Assembly: GCF_002993965.1 (NCBI RefSeq)
Contig: NZ_POST01000004.1
Span: 44,742 to 108,741 of the forward strand
From: Apilactobacillus timberlakei
Lineage (GTDB): Bacteria > Bacillota > Bacilli > Lactobacillales > Lactobacillaceae
Reading direction: 5' to 3'
Length of the DNA stretch: 64,000 nt
The notes below the pieces were generated by a model, which did not search any database, was not told where the DNA came from, and saw nothing but the letters and a program-made list of their open reading frames with translations. The translations under genes were made by a program, and so were the position numbers. Of this stretch, positions 32,486 to 43,120 are shown in pieces. Numbering within the stretch: position 1 is the stretch's first letter; each line of letters opens with the position of its first letter.

Positions 32486-32521
32486 GAAAGTAGCCTTGAT
32501 TCTGAGGTAACAACTTTCATT
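32483..32521. repeat. Inverted repeat in the eno promoter and leader
   Basis: AATGAAAGT (32483-32491) and ACTTTCATT (32513-32521), a perfect 9-bp inverted repeat with a 21-base spacer that itself contains CCT/AGG. The left arm abuts the -10; the right arm ends just before the AAGGAGAG ribosome site. It could be an operator, or an RNA hairpin in read-through transcripts from tpiA. Confidence 0.6.
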
Positions 32522-32523
32522 AA

Positions 32524-33855
<1,332 letters not shown>

Positions 33856-33875
33856 TTTTGTTATTCATAATAATA

Positions 33876-33912
33876 AAAAGCATTAGGCATTTTATGTTTA
33901 ATGCTTTTTTTA
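33876..33912 (+). terminator. eno terminator
   Basis: AAAAAGCATTA, 12-base loop, TAATGCTTTTTTT. Confidence 0.85.
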
Positions 33913-33921
33913 TTTTAATTA

Positions 33922-33930
33922 TGGTATGAT
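33922..33930 (+). promoter_or_regulatory. Extended -10 promoter of the CLC transporter gene
   Basis: TG-G-TATGAT at 33922-33930, 30 bases before the TTG start. Confidence 0.55.
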
Positions 33931-33960
33931 TAAATTATCATAGTTTAAGGGGAAATTGAT

Positions 33961-35487
33961 TTGAAAAAGGATAATGTTAAACGCTTCAAATCAGTGTTAT
34001 ATGGAGCTTTAATTGGAGTTTTAGTTGGATTCTTTATTAGTATCTTTAGAATATCAATTGAATTCTTATCTGGAATATTATTAAAAATATCCATGTATGC
34101 TAATCATAATTTTTTATCTTTAATATTATTAATAGCTATTAATTTACTATTTGCAATTATTACTTATCAACTAATATTATCCAATTCTGATATTAAAGGA
34201 TCAGGAATTCCACAAGTCGAGGGTCAACTCGCTGGAGAAATTGATTATAAATGGCTACCTGTATTTATAAAAAAATTTATCGGTGGTGTTTTATCTATTT
34301 CCAGTGGCTTATTTCTTGGTAGGGAAGGACCTTCAATTCAGTTAGGTGCTACCTTAGCACAAGGAATAGCTAAAATTACTCATAAAATTGGTGTTGATAG
34401 AAAAATAATGATTTCTGGTGGAGCAGCAGCTGGGTTATCTGCAGCATTTAATGCGCCTATTGCTAGTACTTTATTTGTTTTAGAAGAAATTTATCATAAT
34501 TTTTCTACTCTAGTTTGGACTGTTGCATTGTCAGCAGCAGTTGCATCTAATTTTGTTTCAACAGCTATTTTTGGGAAAACGCCAGTTTTACATATGCAGT
34601 ATTTTCATGTTATTCCACTACATATATATCCCTATTTAATTGGGTTAGGTATATTTTTAGGATTCTTTGGTAAAATTTATGAATTCTTTACCATTAATAT
34701 TGGTAAATGGTATTCTAAAATTAAATTTTTGCCACAATGGATTTTTTCGATTATTCCTTTTATATTAGTAATACCAATTGAAATGTTTGTCCCTAAGGTT
34801 TCTGGCGGTGGCAGTACATTAGTTTTGATGCTTGCTAGTCAATCACCAGCAATATCAGCATTGATTTTTTACTTTTTATTACGTTTTATTTTTTCAACTA
34901 TATCATATGGAACTGGTACTCCGGGGGGCATATTTTTACCGATGCTTTCTTTAGGTGCTATTTTAGGTGCCTTATATGCAAAAATATTAATTAATTTTAA
35001 TTTAATGCCATCATATTTATTTGTTAATTTTATCATTGTTTCAATGAGTGCATATTTTGCTTGTATTAGTAAATCACCTTTTACAGCGATATTATTAATT
35101 ACTGAAATGGTTGGTTCTTTGCAAAACTTAATGGCTTTATCATTTGTGACTTTAGTAGCATATATAGTTTCTGACTTAATGAATAGTAAGCCAATTTATG
35201 ATGAAATGTTAAATAATTTACTGGATCCGCAAAAACAAAGTAATCTTGGCGAATTGTTTACAATTAACTATTCCGTATTTGTGGGATGTGAAATTGATGG
35301 TAAAATGGTTAAAAATATTTCTTGGCCTAACGATACGATTTTAAGCTCAATTGATCGAAATGATAAAGAAATTATTCCCAATGGTTCTACGATAATTAAA
35401 GCAGGGGATAATTTGAAATTATCAACCAATTATAAAAATCGTGGTTATGTACATTCTTATATGGATAAACTGGTAGCTAATGGTTGA
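33961..35487 (+). CDS. CLC chloride/proton (or fluoride-type) transporter with TrkA-C domain
   Basis: 508 aa. The CLC core has KGSGIPQVEG, GREGPSIQLGA with the gating glutamate, and GTGTPGGIFLPMLSLGA; Ser and Tyr motifs fit Cl-/H+ antiporters. A C-terminal TrkA-C (RCK-C) ligand domain occupies about residues 430-505 (GCEIDGKMVKNISWPNDTIL ... IKAGDNLKL). TTG 33961 follows AAGGGG. Such proteins can aid acid resistance by countering charge build-up; that role is inferred. It stands between eno and secG, which are usually adjacent in lactobacilli. Confidence 0.92.
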   Translation: MKKDNVKRFKSVLYGALIGVLVGFFISIFRISIEFLSGILLKISMYANHNFLSLILLIAINLLFAIITYQLILSNSDIKGSGIPQVEGQLAGEIDYKWLPVFIKKFIGGVLSISSGLFLGREGPSIQLGATLAQGIAKITHKIGVDRKIMISGGAAAGLSAAFNAPIASTLFVLEEIYHNFSTLVWTVALSAAVASNFVSTAIFGKTPVLHMQYFHVIPLHIYPYLIGLGIFLGFFGKIYEFFTINIGKWYSKIKFLPQWIFSIIPFILVIPIEMFVPKVSGGGSTLVLMLASQSPAISALIFYFLLRFIFSTISYGTGTPGGIFLPMLSLGAILGALYAKILINFNLMPSYLFVNFIIVSMSAYFACISKSPFTAILLITEMVGSLQNLMALSFVTLVAYIVSDLMNSKPIYDEMLNNLLDPQKQSNLGELFTINYSVFVGCEIDGKMVKNISWPNDTILSSIDRNDKEIIPNGSTIIKAGDNLKLSTNYKNRGYVHSYMDKLVANG

Positions 35488-35589
35488 TAAAATTTATTAC
35501 TAATTGGAAAGATTTACTTTATATGATAAACTAAAACATAAAGCTATCAATTATTGATTTAAAACCTATTTTAGGTAGGAGGCAACGAA

Positions 35590-35829
35590 TTGTATAATTT
35601 ATTAATGGATATAATTTGGATTGACAGTGTTTTAATAATCATTGCCGTATTAATGCAACCAGCTAAAACTAATAATGATGCAATGTCATCATTGAGTGGT
35701 GGAGCTGATGACTTGTTTGCTGGCTCAAAGCCTCGTGGTTTTGAAGCCTTTATGCAGAAAGTTACTGTTGTTTTGTTAATTATCTTTTTTGCGTCTGCAT
35801 TAGCCTTGGTATGGCTATCATCGCATTAA
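35590..35829 (+). CDS. secG: Preprotein translocase subunit SecG
   Basis: 79 aa with two membrane helices (about residues 4-22 and 56-76) around the conserved loop MQPAKTNNDAMSSLSGGADDLFAGSKPRGFE. SecG is the small accessory subunit of the SecYEG channel. It initiates at TTG 35590, with AGGAGG 9 bases upstream. A terminator separates it from rnr, its usual downstream neighbour. Confidence 0.95.
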   Translation: MYNLLMDIIWIDSVLIIIAVLMQPAKTNNDAMSSLSGGADDLFAGSKPRGFEAFMQKVTVVLLIIFFASALALVWLSSH

Positions 35830-35836
35830 AAAGAAT

Positions 35837-35868
35837 GACTCCTGTAAAATTTACAGGGTCTTTTTTTA
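35837..35868 (+). terminator. secG terminator
   Basis: GACTCCTGTAAA with TTTACAGGGTC and a T-run. Confidence 0.88.
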
Positions 35869-35897
35869 TATTTAGTTAATAAAAGATAGTATAAAAA

Positions 35898-35906
35898 TGT
35901 TAAAAT
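35898..35906 (+). promoter_or_regulatory. Extended -10 promoter of rnr
   Basis: TG-T-TAAAAT at 35898-35906, about 65 bases before rnr. Confidence 0.55.
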
Positions 35907-35970
35907 GACTTATAGAAGTATGGCGGAATTTGATTAAGTTCAAAAATAATAAATTAATGAGGAATCGATA

Positions 35971-38298
35971 TTGGAAGATAATAATTTAAAAAATGAAGTC
36001 CAAGCGGTTTTAAACAAGTTTCCTAGTCAAACATTTGCTGTTGAAGAAATTGCTGATGAACTAGGCTATCATGGTGCTAATGCATTTACTCTCATCGTGC
36101 AAACACTTGCTGTCTTGGAAAGAGAAAAAACTGTAATTGTTACCGAAGAAGGTAATTTCAAATTTAATGAAGAAAATGAAAAATTAGAAGGTGTTTTTCA
36201 TTCAAACCCCAAAGGTTTCGGCTTTGTTAATTATGATGATGATTTAGACGACGCCTTTATTGCTCCAGGAAATACTATGAATGCAATGAATGGTGATACT
36301 GTTGAAATCAAAATTGTAAGAAAAGGTGACCAAAATTCAGGTAAGGGTCCTGAAGGTAAAATTGTAGACATCATTGAAAGAAACTATGAACAAGTAGTTG
36401 GTGAATTTACTCGTACTGATGATGATCAAGGATATATTGGTCAAGTTAAGTTAAAAGAAAAGAAATTAATTAACTATAAATTCTATGTTGTTGGTGTAGG
36501 TTTGAAACCAACACCAGGAGAAGTTGTTACTGCTGAAATCACTGAATATCCAAATGAAGATCATCCTGATTACATGGTAGGAATTGCAAAAGAAGTAATT
36601 GGTAGTGTTGATGATCCCGGTATTGATATTTTACAAATTGTGTACGCTCATAATATTCCATCACAATTTCCAGAAGATGTTTTACAAGAAGCCGATGCCA
36701 TTCCAGAGGAAATTAGTGAATCAGAAATGAAGGGTCGCGAAGATATTACTGATCAAAATTTAGTTACTATTGATGGTGAGTCTTCTAAAGACTTGGATGA
36801 CGCTGTTACTGCATGGAAATTACCAAATGGTAACTATCATTTAGGTGTTCACATTGCTGATGTATCACACTATGTTAAACCAGGTAGTTTATTAGATGAA
36901 GAAGCATATAAACGTGGAACTTCAGTTTATTTAACTGACCGAGTTATCCCAATGTTACCTCGTCGCTTATCTAATGGTATTTGTTCATTGAATGAAGGAC
37001 AATTGAGACTATGTATGAGTTGTGATATGGAAATTAATCCTGAAGGACATGTTGTTAAACATCGTATTCATCCTAGTGTTATGAAATCAACTGCCAGAAT
37101 GACATATAAAGCTGTTAATGACATTTTGGAATCAGACGACGAAAAAACTAAAGAAAAGTATTCCCGTTTGGTTCCAATGTTTAAAACTATGGGCGAACTA
37201 CACAAAATATTATATAAACAACGTCGCCGTCGTGGTGCTATTGATTTTGATGATAATGAAGCAGAAATTATCGTTGATGATAATGGACACCCAATTGATA
37301 TTCAAGTTCGTGTCCGTGGTTTAGCAGAAAAAATGATTGAATCATTTATGTTAGCTGCCAATGAAACTGTTGCAAAGAACTATTGTCAAAAGCATGTACC
37401 GTTTATTTATCGTGTCCATGAAACTCCTGATGGTGACAGAGTTAAGAACTTCTTTGAATTCTTAAGTGCATTTGGTATTGATATTAAGGGTGATCCAGAT
37501 CACTTAAAACCTAAGATGTTACAAAATGTTCTAAAGAAAGTTGCTGGTAAGCCTGAAGAAGCTGCAGTGTCAGTCATGATGTTACGTAGTTTGAAGCAAG
37601 CTAGATATACTGACCAACCATTAGGTCATTTTGGATTAGGTGCTGAATATTATACTCACTTTACATCACCAATTAGAAGATATCCTGATACTATGGTTCA
37701 CCGTTTGATTCATCATTATGAAGATAATGGAATGGGTAAGGCAGCTAAAGAAAAATATGGTAACTTACTAGAAGAAATTTCAGTACATTCATCTAAATGT
37801 GAACGTCGTGAAGTAGATGCTGAACGTGATACTGATGCAATGAAGAAAGCTGAATACATGGCTGATCATGTTGGTGAAGAATTTGATGCAACTGTTAGTT
37901 CAGTCTTGAAATTTGGAATGTTTATTGAATTGCCAAATACGGTAGAAGGATTAGTTCATATTAGTCGTATGAAAGATGATTACTATGAATATATTGAAAA
38001 ATTCTTAGCGTTAGTTGGACGTAATACACATCGTACTTACCGTATTGGACAACCAGTTCGTGTTAAAGTTGTTAATGTTGATGTTGACCAAAGTGCAGTA
38101 GATTTCGATATTGTAAATCCACAGGATACACCAATGTCTAAATTAAGACCTGAACATAAGAATAATGGTTCTCGCGGTGGCAATAGACGTAAACGTCGTA
38201 ATGACGATAAAAAGGGTCGCGGAAAATTCAACGGTAAACGTTCTAATAGAAGCGATAATCATAAAAACAATCATAGAAGATCTAATCATAAGCGTTAA
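35971..38298 (+). CDS. rnr: Ribonuclease R
   Basis: RNase R (775 aa), a processive 3'-5' exoribonuclease of the RNB family that works with SmpB/tmRNA in clearing stalled messages. N-terminal winged helix (about 1-65), cold-shock domains (GVFHSNPKGFGFVNYDDD), RNB catalytic motif TIDGESSKDLDDAVTAW with the Asp cluster, HFGLGAEYYTHFTSPIRRYPD, S1 domain (about 640-720) and a strongly basic K/R/N-rich tail. Starts at TTG 35971 after GAGGAAT. smpB follows 28 bases later in the same operon. Confidence 0.98.
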   Translation: MEDNNLKNEVQAVLNKFPSQTFAVEEIADELGYHGANAFTLIVQTLAVLEREKTVIVTEEGNFKFNEENEKLEGVFHSNPKGFGFVNYDDDLDDAFIAPGNTMNAMNGDTVEIKIVRKGDQNSGKGPEGKIVDIIERNYEQVVGEFTRTDDDQGYIGQVKLKEKKLINYKFYVVGVGLKPTPGEVVTAEITEYPNEDHPDYMVGIAKEVIGSVDDPGIDILQIVYAHNIPSQFPEDVLQEADAIPEEISESEMKGREDITDQNLVTIDGESSKDLDDAVTAWKLPNGNYHLGVHIADVSHYVKPGSLLDEEAYKRGTSVYLTDRVIPMLPRRLSNGICSLNEGQLRLCMSCDMEINPEGHVVKHRIHPSVMKSTARMTYKAVNDILESDDEKTKEKYSRLVPMFKTMGELHKILYKQRRRRGAIDFDDNEAEIIVDDNGHPIDIQVRVRGLAEKMIESFMLAANETVAKNYCQKHVPFIYRVHETPDGDRVKNFFEFLSAFGIDIKGDPDHLKPKMLQNVLKKVAGKPEEAAVSVMMLRSLKQARYTDQPLGHFGLGAEYYTHFTSPIRRYPDTMVHRLIHHYEDNGMGKAAKEKYGNLLEEISVHSSKCERREVDAERDTDAMKKAEYMADHVGEEFDATVSSVLKFGMFIELPNTVEGLVHISRMKDDYYEYIEKFLALVGRNTHRTYRIGQPVRVKVVNVDVDQSAVDFDIVNPQDTPMSKLRPEHKNNGSRGGNRRKRRNDDKKGRGKFNGKRSNRSDNHKNNHRRSNHKR

Positions 38299-38326
38299 TT
38301 ATCCTAGATCTTAGAGGTGATTTTAA

Positions 38327-38800
38327 ATGGCTAAGAAGAAACAAAATGCGAAAAACGCTAATCTAATGGCTCAAAATAGAAAGGCCAGACATGATTATCG
38401 TGTTTTGCAAACTTACGAAGCAGGAATTGCTTTAACAGGAACTGAAATTAAGTCCGTTAGAGCACATCGAGTAAACTTAAAAGATGGATTTGCTCAAATT
38501 CGTAATGGACAAGCTACTTTGATGAATGTTCACATTAGTGAATATACACAAGGTAATCAATTTAATCATGATCCATTACGTAACCGTAAGTTACTTTTGC
38601 ATAAACAAGAAATTAAACGATTAGCACGTGAAACTGATAAAAAAGGAATTACTCTAATTCCTCTAAAAATGTATATTAAGCGTGGCTTTGCTAAAGTTTT
38701 AATGGGTGTCGCTGAAGGAAAACATGAGTATGATAAGCGAAATACAATTAAGAAACGTGATCAACAACGTGAAATTTCTCGTGTAATGAAACATTATTAA
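38327..38800 (+). CDS. smpB: SsrA-binding protein SmpB
   Basis: SmpB (157 aa) binds tmRNA and carries it to stalled ribosomes. [30 protein letters not shown] and NFKD-like [15 protein letters not shown] are characteristic, and the C-terminal tail [15 protein letters not shown] is basic. GAGGTGA precedes ATG 38327. Operon with rnr, closed by a terminator. The tmRNA gene ssrA, which often lies just downstream in other bacteria, is not seen here. Confidence 0.97.
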   Translation: MAKKKQNAKNANLMAQNRKARHDYRVLQTYEAGIALTGTEIKSVRAHRVNLKDGFAQIRNGQATLMNVHISEYTQGNQFNHDPLRNRKLLLHKQEIKRLARETDKKGITLIPLKMYIKRGFAKVLMGVAEGKHEYDKRNTIKKRDQQREISRVMKHY

Positions 38801-38808
38801 CTATAAAT

Positions 38809-38840
38809 AAAAGCACTTCCTATTTTGGGAGTGCTTTTTT
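38809..38840 (+). terminator. rnr-smpB terminator
   Basis: AAAAGCACTTCC, loop TATTTT, GGGAGTGCTTTTTT. Confidence 0.9.
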
Positions 38841-38865
38841 GTAAATGTAATTTGGATATTAATTG

Positions 38866-38874
38866 TGATAAAAT
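38866..38874 (+). promoter_or_regulatory. Extended -10 promoter of the ung operon
   Basis: TG-A-TAAAAT at 38866-38874, 19 bases before the ung start codon, which implies a very short leader. Confidence 0.55.
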
Positions 38875-38893
38875 TAATATGAGGTGTTTAAAC

Positions 38894-39583
38894 ATGAAAC
38901 CTTTTATTCATAATGATTGGTGGGAAGTTTTACAACCAGAATTTGAAAAAAGTTATTACCAAAATTTAAGAAAATTTTTAGTTAATGAATACAATCACTA
39001 TGATATTCATCCGGCAGCTGGTAAAATTTATGAAGCTTTTGAATGGACACCATTTAGTAAAGTGAAAGTGGTTATTTTAGGTCAAGATCCTTATCACGAA
39101 CCTAATCAAGCTCATGGATTAAGCTTTTCAGTTATGCCAGGTGTTAAGTTACCGCCATCATTACGTAATATTTATAAAGAATTACAAGATGACTTAGGAA
39201 TAAAGCCAGTTAATCATGGCTATTTAGAAAAATGGGCTAAACAAGGAGTTTTGTTATTAAACTCTGTTTTGACAGTTAGAAATGGTCAAGCTTTTTCCCA
39301 TAAAGGTAAAGGCTGGGAACAGTTGACAGATGCTGCAATTAAAAAGTTATCAGCACGTCCAGAACCCGTTATCTTTATATTGTGGGGTGGAGCAGCTCGT
39401 TCTAAAATTAAACTAATTAATACTGATACTAATATTGTCATTCAATCTGCTCATCCTAGTCCATTGTCTGCATATCGTGGATTTTTTGGCTCTAAGCCGT
39501 TTTCTAAGACTAATGATGCTTTAAAAGCATTGGGAGAACAGCCAATTGATTGGCAATTACCAGAACATGTATCAATGAAATGA
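38894..39583 (+). CDS. ung: Uracil-DNA glycosylase
   Basis: Family 1 UDG (229 aa) removing uracil from DNA. Catalytic motif [22 protein letters not shown] with the Asp, and the [21 protein letters not shown] leucine-loop motif near the C-terminus; [22 protein letters not shown] lies between. ATG 38894 follows GAGGTG; the longer frame to 38825 runs back into the preceding terminator. It heads ung-pta-tsaE-GNAT. Confidence 0.98.
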   Translation: MKPFIHNDWWEVLQPEFEKSYYQNLRKFLVNEYNHYDIHPAAGKIYEAFEWTPFSKVKVVILGQDPYHEPNQAHGLSFSVMPGVKLPPSLRNIYKELQDDLGIKPVNHGYLEKWAKQGVLLLNSVLTVRNGQAFSHKGKGWEQLTDAAIKKLSARPEPVIFILWGGAARSKIKLINTDTNIVIQSAHPSPLSAYRGFFGSKPFSKTNDALKALGEQPIDWQLPEHVSMK

Positions 39584-39602
39584 TTTATTAGGAGGTTTTT
39601 AT

Positions 39603-40574
39603 ATGAGCAATTTATTTGATGGATTAAGAAAAGATATTAAGGGTAAAAATAAAAAGATTGTTTTTCCCGAAGGATCTGATGAAAGAATTATTGAAGCAGC
39701 TGCACGTTTAGCTTCTGAAGATTTAATTACACCTATCTTATTAGGAAATAACACTGATATTTCAAAGCATGCTAATGGTGCTGATTTAAGTAAAGTACAA
39801 ATCATTGATGTTAATGATTATCCTAAAGACGAATATGAAGCAATGTTAGATGCTTTAGAAGAACGTCGTAATGGTAAGAACACCCGTGAACAATTATCAG
39901 AATGGTTAAATAATGAAAATTATTTTGGAACAATGCTAGTTTATATGGGTAAGGCTGATGGTATGGTTTCTGGAGCAGCACATGCTACTGGAGATACAGT
40001 TAGACCAGCATTACAAATTATTAAAACTAAAAAAGGAATGCGTAGAATTTCTGGTTCTTTCTTAATGCAAAAAGGTGATACCCGTTATGTATTTGCCGAC
40101 TGTGCGATTAATTTGGAATTAGATGCAGCTGGCATGGTTGAAGTAGCTAAGCAAAGTGCGGAGACTGCTAAAATGTTTGGAATCAATCCTAAGGTTGCAT
40201 TTTTAAGCTTTTCTACAAAAGGTTCTGCTAAGGGTGAAATGGTTACTAAAGTGCAAGAAGCTGCTAAGATGGCTCAAGATGAATTAGATTATCCATCTGA
40301 TGGTGAACTACAATTTGATGCTGCACTTGTTCCAGAAGTGGCAAAGAAGAAAGCACCTACATCTGAAATTGCAGGAAACGCCAATGTATTTGTATTTCCC
40401 GAATTACAATCAGGAAATATTGGCTACAAAATTGCTCAACGATTAGGTGGATTTGAAGCATTTGGTCCAATTTTACAAGGAATGGCTAAACCAGTTTCGG
40501 ATTTATCAAGAGGTTGTAATGCTGAAGACGTTTACAATGTTTCAATTATTACTGCTGCTCAATCTCTGAAATAA
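39603..40574 (+). CDS. pta: Phosphate acetyltransferase
   Basis: Pta (323 aa) interconverts acetyl-CoA and acetyl phosphate. KIVFPEGSDERIIEAA opens the protein; MVSGAAHATGDTVRPALQIIKTK, FLSFSTKGSAKG and the C-terminal VFPELQSGNIGYKIAQRLGG are family motifs. AGGAGG precedes ATG 39603, 19 bases after ung. In heterofermentative lactobacilli it can direct phosphoketolase-derived acetyl phosphate toward ethanol, an inference from metabolism rather than from this window. Confidence 0.97.
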   Translation: MSNLFDGLRKDIKGKNKKIVFPEGSDERIIEAAARLASEDLITPILLGNNTDISKHANGADLSKVQIIDVNDYPKDEYEAMLDALEERRNGKNTREQLSEWLNNENYFGTMLVYMGKADGMVSGAAHATGDTVRPALQIIKTKKGMRRISGSFLMQKGDTRYVFADCAINLELDAAGMVEVAKQSAETAKMFGINPKVAFLSFSTKGSAKGEMVTKVQEAAKMAQDELDYPSDGELQFDAALVPEVAKKKAPTSEIAGNANVFVFPELQSGNIGYKIAQRLGGFEAFGPILQGMAKPVSDLSRGCNAEDVYNVSIITAAQSLK

Positions 40575-40586
40575 GGAGGTTAATAT

Positions 40587-41054
40587 ATGAAGTTTAACGT
40601 TAATACTCCAGAAGAGACAATGAGTTATGGTAAAAAAATAGCTAATTATTTAAAACCTAAAGACGTTATTTTATTAGATGGTGATTTAGGTGCTGGTAAG
40701 ACTACTTTTACTAAGGGGCTTGCGGAAGGACTTGGTATTAAAAGGAATATTAAAAGTCCTACATTTACAATTATTAGAGAATATCAAGATGGACGTTTAC
40801 CTTTGTATCACATGGATGCATATCGTTTAGACGATGGTAGTGGTGATGAACTAGGATTAGAAGAATATTTTAATGGTGATGGTATTAACGTCATCGAATG
40901 GTCTAATTTTATTGAAAATGAACTACCTAGTGACTATCTTAAAATCATTTTTAAACGTGATGATTCTAAGGGTGATAATTATCGTACAATTGATTTTCAT
41001 CCTAAAGGTGAACACTTTAATAAGATTATTAAAGAAAGTTATCTTGAAAAATAA
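40587..41054 (+). CDS. tsaE: tRNA threonylcarbamoyladenosine synthesis ATPase TsaE
   Basis: TsaE (155 aa), the P-loop ATPase that activates the TsaB-TsaD complex. Walker A is in LLDGDLGAGKTTFTKGLAEGL; PTFTIIREYQ and HMDAYRL follow, then the GLEEYFNGDGINVIEWSNFIE motif. AAGGAGG precedes ATG 40587. It overlaps the following GNAT gene by one base (TAATG). tsaD lies at the other end of the window. Confidence 0.96.
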   Translation: MKFNVNTPEETMSYGKKIANYLKPKDVILLDGDLGAGKTTFTKGLAEGLGIKRNIKSPTFTIIREYQDGRLPLYHMDAYRLDDGSGDELGLEEYFNGDGINVIEWSNFIENELPSDYLKIIFKRDDSKGDNYRTIDFHPKGEHFNKIIKESYLEK

Positions 41055-41563
41055 TGGAAAATAAAATTGATGTAAATATTACTTTGGCAATGCCTGAAGA
41101 CGCCGAAAATTTAATTAATTTATTGGAACAATTAAAAACTGAATCTGATACTTTCACTATTGATCCAGAACTTGGTAAAATGAGTGTGCAACAGCAAGCA
41201 CAACAAATCATGTTAGTTAATCAAACTCGTGGAAACATAATTTTGTTAGCTAAGCATTTAGATAAAATTATCGGTTTAGTGACTGTCCAAAATCTAGATG
41301 ATTCAGATTTAGGTGAATTAGGCGTAGCAATCATTAAAAAATATTGGAACTATGGATTAGGCACTGATTTAGTTAAAGAAGCTATTCATTGGGGATCTAA
41401 TTATAGTAATTTGTCTACAATTGCATTAATTGTAGACAAAAGGAATCATGCGGCTGTTCATCTATATCAGAAGTGTGGATTTATATTTTCTACAAAACGT
41501 TTAATTAATATTCATAGAAATTACCATTCTACTTATGAAATGAATATAAAACTAAAAAAATAA
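41054..41563 (+). CDS. GNAT family N-acetyltransferase
   Basis: 169 aa. Acetyl-CoA-binding region LGELGVAIIKKYWNYGLGTDLVKEAI (about residues 91-116) and the terminal AVHLYQKCGFIFSTKR identify a GNAT enzyme of the type with unknown small-molecule or protein target. It begins on the last base of tsaE (ATG inside TAATG), so expression is coupled. This gene commonly follows tsaE in lactobacilli. Confidence 0.88.
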   Translation: MENKIDVNITLAMPEDAENLINLLEQLKTESDTFTIDPELGKMSVQQQAQQIMLVNQTRGNIILLAKHLDKIIGLVTVQNLDDSDLGELGVAIIKKYWNYGLGTDLVKEAIHWGSNYSNLSTIALIVDKRNHAAVHLYQKCGFIFSTKRLINIHRNYHSTYEMNIKLKK

Positions 41564-41597
41564 TCTGCTTAAATTAATAAGTAGATTATTTTTTTAC
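41553..41597. terminator. Bidirectional terminator GNAT / exonuclease
   Basis: AAATAATCTGCTT and AAGTAGATTATTT around an AT-rich loop, with A-runs and T-runs outside. Confidence 0.85.
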
Positions 41598-42122
41598 TTT
41601 AATGAATTGTTTTATTGCGTCATTGCCAAATTCTTTTTGTTGTTTAATCAATATATTGGCACATGCTAAACTATCATCTAGCGCATTATGATGATGATGC
41701 AAATCAATATTCATGTTTTCACATACAGTATCTAATTTATGATTTTCAAATTCTGGGAAAAAGTATTTTGAAGTTTTTACAGTATCTAAAGTCAGATATT
41801 TAGGGACAATTAAATCATATCTTAATAGGGTATTCTTTAAAACACTATTATCAAATGAATTATTATGGGCAATTACCAGTTTGTCATAAGTAAAGAAATG
41901 ATTAATAATTGGCCATATTTCTGGAAAAGTAGGTGCAGCAGCAACATCTTCTGCATGTAACCCATGAACTTTGATATTTCGCCAATTAAATTCGACTTCC
42001 GGATTTATAAGCGTATAAAATTCATCAACAATTTTATTATTTCTTATTACTGTTATTGCTAATGAACATGCACTTGCACGTTTATTATTAGCTGTTTCAA
42101 AATCAATTGCAGTAAAATTCAT
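41586..42122 (-). CDS. DEDDh 3'-5' exonuclease (DnaQ-like)
   Basis: 178 aa. All four acidic residues and the histidine of the DEDDh class are visible: FTAIDFETAN near the N-terminus, LVIAHNNSFDNSVLKN in the middle, and HHHNALDDSLACANI near residue 140. A stand-alone DnaQ-like exonuclease rather than the PolC proofreading domain. Possible roles are DNA repair or RNA trimming. Start ATG 42122 with AAGGAG upstream on the minus strand. It is divergent from murB. Confidence 0.9.
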   Translation of the reverse strand: MNFTAIDFETANNKRASACSLAITVIRNNKIVDEFYTLINPEVEFNWRNIKVHGLHAEDVAAAPTFPEIWPIINHFFTYDKLVIAHNNSFDNSVLKNTLLRYDLIVPKYLTLDTVKTSKYFFPEFENHKLDTVCENMNIDLHHHHNALDDSLACANILIKQQKEFGNDAIKQFIKVKK

Positions 42123-42184
42123 TTATAAACTCCTTAATATAAAATTTATACTTAAGTATAACATGGTAACAAAGTCTTTTATCG

Positions 42185-42193
42185 TGTTAAAAT
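42185..42193 (+). promoter_or_regulatory. Extended -10 promoter of murB
   Basis: TG-T-TAAAAT at 42185-42193, 34 bases before the murB start. Confidence 0.55.
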
Positions 42194-42227
42194 TAAAATA
42201 TAAAATATATTAAGGAAATTGATAGCT

Positions 42228-43106
42228 ATGAAAGAAAAATCAAAAATATTAAAGAATGAACTATTATCAAAATATACATTTACAAAAACTGGTGGTCCAG
42301 CTGATTTACTAGCTTTTCCAAAATCCATTGATGAAATGCAAGAATTATTAAAGTTTTCTAATTCTGAATATTTGCCAATTACAGTTCTTGGGAACGCAAG
42401 TAATTTAATTATCAAAGATGGTGGTATTCGCGGCCTAGTAATTATGTTAACTGATATGAATAATATTGAAACTACTGATAATTTGGTTATTGCTGATGCT
42501 GGTGCAGCATATATTGATGTTACGATAGCTGCACAGAAGAGCAGCTTATCAGGTGTTGAGTTTGCAGCAGGCATTCCTGGTAGTGTAGGTGGGGCAATAT
42601 TTATGAATGCTGGAGCATACGGTGGTGAAACTGATCAAATTGCTGATAGCATAGTTGCCTTAACACCAAACAATGAAATAAAGATCATCAAACACGATGA
42701 ATTAGACTTTGGATATCGTCATAGTTCCATTCAAGATAATAATGACATTGTTTTACAAGCAACTTTTAAATTAACGCATGCCAATAAACATGATATTCAA
42801 CTTAAAATGGATCACTTTAATTCTTTGAGGGCTTCAAAACAACCACTAGAATTACCTTCTTGCGGGAGTGTCTTTAAAAGACCTAAAGGACATTTTGCTG
42901 GTAAACTAATACATGATTCTGGGTTACAAGGTTATCAATCTGGTGGCGCTCAAGTATCTACTAAACATGCTGGCTTTATTGTAAATGTTGGTAACGCAAG
43001 TGCTACTGATTATCTTGACGTAATTCATCATGTTCAAAAAATTGTTTATGATAAGCAAGGAGTTAAGTTAGAAACTGAAGTTAGAATTATTGGAGAAGAT
43101 AAATAA
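42228..43106 (+). CDS. murB: UDP-N-acetylenolpyruvoylglucosamine reductase
   Basis: MurB (292 aa), the FAD/NADPH enzyme that completes UDP-MurNAc synthesis. [37 protein letters not shown] (FAD site), [26 protein letters not shown] and the catalytic [20 protein letters not shown] are present. ATG 42228 is preferred over the TTG at 42219, since AAGGA lies 11 bases before it. nhaP-like gene follows 14 bases later. Confidence 0.97.
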   Translation: MKEKSKILKNELLSKYTFTKTGGPADLLAFPKSIDEMQELLKFSNSEYLPITVLGNASNLIIKDGGIRGLVIMLTDMNNIETTDNLVIADAGAAYIDVTIAAQKSSLSGVEFAAGIPGSVGGAIFMNAGAYGGETDQIADSIVALTPNNEIKIIKHDELDFGYRHSSIQDNNDIVLQATFKLTHANKHDIQLKMDHFNSLRASKQPLELPSCGSVFKRPKGHFAGKLIHDSGLQGYQSGGAQVSTKHAGFIVNVGNASATDYLDVIHHVQKIVYDKQGVKLETEVRIIGEDK

Positions 43107-43120
43107 GGAGTTAATTTTAT

